A stretch of 8,652 bases of DNA from CAMAPP01 sp046153685 (GTDB taxonomy: Bacteria; Pseudomonadota; Alphaproteobacteria; CADEGL01): positions 1-8,652 of the forward strand of contig JBJXGH010000143.1 in the NCBI GenBank assembly GCA_046153685.1. The letters are read 5' to 3'. Shown here piece after piece: positions 6,804 through 8,652 of this stretch. Below the pieces are notes generated by a model. That model searched no databases. It was not told the origin of the DNA and was given only the letters and a program-made list of their open reading frames with translations. Within the stretch, counting starts at the first letter, position 1, and each line of letters begins with the position of its first letter. The position numbers were made by a program, and so were the translations under genes.

Positions 6804-7361
6804 ATGCGTAATCTTCATCCGCTTATACGTCTTGCCATTCTCGCCGCTCTGGTCGCCATGTTTGCCATCGCCGGGGCAAACGCGCCGAGCCTCGCCCAAT
6901 CGGCGGTCGCGCCCGTGACCGTGCGCTGGGCGGACGGCGCGTTCTCGGTCAAGATTCCCAATGGCTGGCAGCAAGTAGCACCGGAGGATCCGAACGCGCG
7001 CCTGGAGATTCGCTCGGCCGCGGTCAGGGGCAACTGCACGATTTCCACCCGCCCCGCGGAGCAGCCGCGCATCGAAGACTATGATCGGGCCTGGTTCGAC
7101 GCCCGCGCCGCCGCCGTGCTCAGGCAGGCCGTCGTGCGCAGCTACGAATTAAAGCGCATCGGCGCCAATAGGGGCGGCCTCGGCGACGTGGTCGGCGATC
7201 TCGAACTCGCCGGCGGCACGAAGCGGTTTCGCGGGCAGATGTTTTTTCTTCTCGATCGCGGCATACGCTACACCATCAGCTGCTTCGACGATGTCGCAAG
7301 CTATGACGCCATACGTCCGGCATTCACGCTGTTGACGGAGAGCTTCGCCTTCGTGAAATAG
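6804..7361 (+). CDS. Exported protein of unknown function, PsbP/DcrB-like pattern
   Basis: This 185-residue protein has a signal peptide (basic MRNLHPLIRL, hydrophobic core to about 24) and probable cleavage near residues 31-36 in the S-L-A-Q-S-A-V-A stretch. The mature part starts with ADGAFSVKIPNGWQQ (43-57) and ends with a hydrophobic F-TLLTESFAF segment (174-183). This 'sequence F-V-x-I-P-x-G-W first, F-x-x-L-x-x-S-F last' pattern is common in PsbP/DcrB-like alpha-beta proteins of the envelope. That assignment is tentative. Cysteines 78 and 160 could form a disulfide, in keeping with export. The ATG at 6804 has GAGG in GCGAGGGACCC just before it; an in-frame start at 6753 would bury the signal peptide. 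It follows the previous exported protein on the same strand, 127 bp away and beyond the tandem repeat. Confidence 0.78.
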   Translation: MRNLHPLIRLAILAALVAMFAIAGANAPSLAQSAVAPVTVRWADGAFSVKIPNGWQQVAPEDPNARLEIRSAAVRGNCTISTRPAEQPRIEDYDRAWFDARAAAVLRQAVVRSYELKRIGANRGGLGDVVGDLELAGGTKRFRGQMFFLLDRGIRYTISCFDDVASYDAIRPAFTLLTESFAFVK

Positions 7362-7643
7362 CCGGAAGGGAAATAGCCTTGCTGGGCCGGGGCGCGAGCG
7401 ACCCCGCGCGGGCGATCGTCCCGCCTGCGACGCGCGCATCGAGCGCGGGCGGGAACGGCGGCAGCGGTTGGAGATGGCGAAGAAGTGGTGCCCAGGGCTG
7501 GGCCGCAAAAATGGCGCTAATTCCAATATTTATGCCAGGGTGGGGCACGCGTTTGGGCCTGAAAATCATTATGTTTTTTTTAAGGTTACGCACCTCCTTT
7601 TGTGCCGCCGCGCCGCGCGAAAACCTTAACGCTCGCCCCCAAT
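7362..7643. other. Non-coding stretch left of hicAB: repeat copy, hairpins, T-run
   Basis: No gene is convincing here. It contains a GC-rich inverted repeat without a T-run (GCGGG 7408-7412, CCCGC 7420-7424), the left 61-bp direct repeat (7441-7501), and then an abrupt change to AT-richer sequence. That part has a nine-T run (7573-7581) and an 8-bp inverted repeat TTAAGGTT (7580-7587)/AACCTTAA (7622-7629) with a 34-nt spacer. The change of composition right after the repeat supports a junction near 7501. Confidence 0.6.
7441..7501. repeat. Left 61-bp direct repeat with tRNA-Phe 3'-end sequence
   Basis: This segment matches 8511-8571 at 58 of 61 positions in the same orientation, with the last 40 bp identical. 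Its right end reads TGGTGCCCAGGGCTGG, the reverse complement of the final 16 nt of a tRNA-Phe gene including CCA. Beyond 7501 the two copies diverge completely. Similarity continues more weakly to the left to about 7421. Likely an att-type duplication. Confidence 0.85.
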
Positions 7644-7655
7644 AGTGTGTATATT
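7626..7655 (+). promoter_or_regulatory. Probable promoter of hicAB
   Basis: TTAACG (7626-7631, resembling TTGACG) is followed 18 bp later by TATATT (7650-7655), a good -10 box. Transcription would start near 7662, about 18 nt before the hicA ATG. The -10 lies within the palindrome at 7644-7664. Confidence 0.6.
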
Positions 7656-7664
7656 TTACACACT
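7644..7664. promoter_or_regulatory. Palindromic operator candidate for HicB autorepression
   Basis: AGTGTGTA (7644-7651) and TACACACT (7657-7664) form a perfect 8-bp inverted repeat around a 5-bp centre. It covers the -10 box of the hicAB promoter. HicB proteins with a C-terminal DNA-binding domain are known to repress their own operon by binding such palindromes. Its use here is inferred from position. Confidence 0.65.
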
Positions 7665-7679
7665 GAAACGGGGACGGAA

Positions 7680-7877
7680 ATGGGCAAGAGTTGGACGAGC
7701 GCAGAGATTTTGAAGGCCCTGGAGGCCATTGGCTTCGAGCGCGTGAGTCAGAAGGGAAGCCACATCAAACTGCGGAACACGGCGGGTAAGACCGTCATCG
7801 TGCCACACCCCAGGAAAGACATGCCGCGCGGCACGTTGAGGTCGATTGAGCGCCTCGCCGGAATCAAATTCGAGTGA
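7680..7877 (+). CDS. hicA: HicA family toxin (mRNA interferase)
   Basis: This 65-residue protein is a complete HicA toxin, a small double-stranded-RNA-binding-domain-like ribonuclease that cuts mRNA and stops growth when its antitoxin is lost. The diagnostic parts are ILKALEAIGFERVSQKGSH (10-28) with catalytic His28 in the G-S-H-x-K setting, VIVPHPRKDMPRGTLRSI (39-56), and a C-terminal helix. The start is ATG 7680 with a GGGGA site upstream; an in-frame start at 7602 would include the promoter and palindrome and was rejected. The gene precedes hicB, the usual toxin-first order of this family. The pair lies between two direct repeats that carry tRNA-Phe 3'-end sequence, which points to arrival on a mobile element. 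Confidence 0.93.
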   Translation: MGKSWTSAEILKALEAIGFERVSQKGSHIKLRNTAGKTVIVPHPRKDMPRGTLRSIERLAGIKFE

Positions 7878-7878
7878 T

Positions 7879-7882
7879 GGAG
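7879..7882 (+). promoter_or_regulatory. Shine-Dalgarno site for hicB
   Basis: GGAG lies 6 nt before the ATG at 7889 and just after the hicA stop (7875-7877). It favours 7889 over the GTG at 7874 and ATG at 7877, which have no ribosome site at proper distance. Translation of hicB is probably coupled to hicA. Confidence 0.6.
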
Positions 7883-7888
7883 AATACG

Positions 7889-8353
7889 ATGGCAATGGTT
7901 TGGTACGCGGCCATCATTGAAAAGGCCAAGGACGGCTTCGGGGTTTGGTTCCCCGATATTGACGGGTGTGTGACGGCGGGAGACACCATCGAGGACGCCA
8001 CAGCCAAGGCAGGCGAAGTGCTGGCCTTTTGGTTCGAGGATGCCAAGGACGTCCCGCTTCCGTCAGGCTATGCGGCAGCGAAGAAGCGCGCGGTGGCCGG
8101 CAATATCGTGATGTTGGTTCCGGCGCGCATTCCAGATCGGTTAGAGCGGGTAAACGTGAGCCTCACCGACGCAACGGTGGCCATGGGAGACGAATTGGCG
8201 GCGGACGAAGGGACGACGCGCTCCGGCCTAATCACGCAGCTGATCCACGAGCGGTGGCGCGTGCGCCATGCCACGTCGATCCGCGCGGGCGCCCCAATTG
8301 GAGGGGCAAGGCCATCGGCCAAGCGTGGGACGCGCTTGAAAATCGGCGAGTAG
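7889..8353 (+). CDS. hicB: HicB family antitoxin with DNA-binding C-terminus
   Basis: This 154-residue protein is the antitoxin partner of HicA. The N-terminal HicB fold (partially degraded RNase-H-like) is shown by WYAAIIEKAKDGFGVWFPDI (5-24), the D-G-C motif just after it, and the helix DTIEDATAKAGEVLAFWFED (32-51). A probable ribbon-helix-helix segment follows (about 87-123: VNVSLTDATV, then SGLITQLIHERW), which would bind the operator palindrome before hicA. The last 30 or so residues (RVRHATSIRAGAP to KIGE) are a basic extension beyond that domain and not typical of it. The gene lies 11 bp after hicA. Its TAG stop is followed by 44 more open codons in the same frame, ending at 8488. Whether this is a premature stop or chance is unclear. 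Confidence 0.9.
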   Translation: MAMVWYAAIIEKAKDGFGVWFPDIDGCVTAGDTIEDATAKAGEVLAFWFEDAKDVPLPSGYAAAKKRAVAGNIVMLVPARIPDRLERVNVSLTDATVAMGDELAADEGTTRSGLITQLIHERWRVRHATSIRAGAPIGGARPSAKRGTRLKIGE

Positions 8354-8488
8354 AAGACCGCGATCGAAGTGCGGCGCGCGCGCCTCATCGAGCCCGAAAT
8401 CCCCGCGATCGACGACGCGGCCGCGCGCCCCGCGAAACGCGCCGCGGCGGCCGCGCTCAAACCCGCGCGGCGTCAGACGCCGCGATAA
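8354..8488 (+). pseudogene. Possible in-frame coding remnant after hicB
   Basis: The 44 codons after the hicB TAG (8351-8353) are open in the same frame and end with TAA at 8486-8488. They read KTAIEVRRARLIEPEIPA, then IDD and a stretch rich in Ala, Arg and Lys ending in RRQTPR. No start codon with a ribosome site was found; a GTG at 8375 has none. It could be the 3' remnant of a gene cut by insertion, the lost tail of a longer HicB, or a chance open frame in GC-rich DNA. No function is suggested. Confidence 0.3.
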
Positions 8489-8510
8489 AGCGCCGCCTGC
8501 GCCGCGAGTC

Positions 8511-8571
8511 GAGCGCGGGCGAGAACAGCGCCAGCGGTTGGAGATGGCGAAGAAGTGGTGCCCAGGGCTGG
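8511..8571. repeat. Right 61-bp direct repeat with tRNA-Phe 3'-end sequence
   Basis: This copy matches 7441-7501 with three mismatches, all in its left 21 bp. It overlaps the 3' end of the tRNA-Phe fragment (8556-8600) and includes about 45 bp of the flank beyond the CCA. Together the two copies bracket about 1 kb holding hicAB. Confidence 0.85.
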
Positions 8572-8600
8572 AATTGAACCAGCGACACCGTGATTTTCAG
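8556..8600 (-). pseudogene. tRNA-Phe (GAA) 3' half, probable attachment-site fragment
   Basis: Read on the minus strand from 8600, this is the 3' half of a tRNA-Phe. It has anticodon loop CTGAAAA with anticodon GAA, 3' anticodon-stem strand TCACG, 5-nt variable loop GTGTC, a perfect T-arm (GCTGG-TTCAATT-CCAGC, 8583-8567), acceptor strand CCTGGGC, discriminator A and encoded CCA (8558-8556). The sequence upstream of the loop (GAGGA) cannot pair with TCACG beyond two bases, and no D-arm or 5' acceptor strand follows to the window edge. It is therefore not a working tRNA. A break at the anticodon loop is the usual footprint of a tyrosine recombinase that targets a tRNA 3' half. Confidence 0.8.
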
Positions 8601-8652
8601 TCCTCGGCGCTAAGGTTCCATTCGTTTCCAGCTAATTCCTACACGATTGAAA
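8601..8652. other. Sequence beyond the tRNA break, probable start of an integrated element
   Basis: These 52 bp have lower GC content than the flank and no tRNA features. On the minus strand a short frame enters at the edge and ends with TAG at 8612-8610 (FNRVGISWKRMEP). It could be the C-terminus of a gene such as an integrase, but 13 residues cannot show that. Confidence 0.3.

Noticed and set aside
7408..7424. Rho-independent terminator after the exported protein at 6804
   Set aside because: The GC-rich inverted repeat is not followed by a T-run.
8556..8652. Complete tRNA-Phe gene on the minus strand
   Set aside because: The 5' anticodon-stem strand, D-arm and 5' acceptor strand are missing; only the 3' half is present.

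Overview
The window reads as chromosomal DNA of a high-GC bacterium, most likely an alphaproteobacterium. This rests on dense genes with G/C-rich third codon positions, use of TTG and GTG starts, and a tRNA-Phe 3' half whose acceptor strand and anticodon loop match the usual alphaproteobacterial form. No species can be named from the sequence.

Left part (1-5585), catabolic enzymes. After the last 30 codons of an unknown gene comes a luciferase-like flavin monooxygenase on the + strand. Converging on it is a two-gene minus-strand unit: a cytoplasmic gamma-glutamyltransferase-like Ntn hydrolase, then 34 bp later an agmatinase/guanidinobutyrase-type ureohydrolase with all six manganese ligands. 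A 104-bp divergent control region holding an 8-bp inverted repeat separates this unit from an amidase-signature enzyme on the + strand. Three of these enzymes break C-N bonds (guanidino, gamma-glutamyl-like or oxamate-like amide, and amide), so they may serve one nitrogen-scavenging pathway. The real substrates cannot be read from the sequence.

Middle part (5586-7361), envelope proteins. A glycine-zipper lipoprotein (minus) is divergent from two small exported proteins of unknown function (plus). A 25-bp tandem repeat begins at the stop codon of the first exported protein.

Right part (7362-8652), a mobile-element boundary. A hicA-hicB toxin-antitoxin pair has its own promoter and a perfect palindrome over the -10 box. 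It sits between two 61-bp direct repeats that both contain the last 16 nt of a tRNA-Phe gene and its 3' flank. The right copy continues into a tRNA-Phe 3' half (minus strand) that stops matching at the anticodon loop, which is what integration into tRNA-Phe leaves behind. The integrating element, or its remains, probably continues past the right edge. This end is the accessory, least ordinary part of the window; the rest is conventional metabolism and envelope genes.
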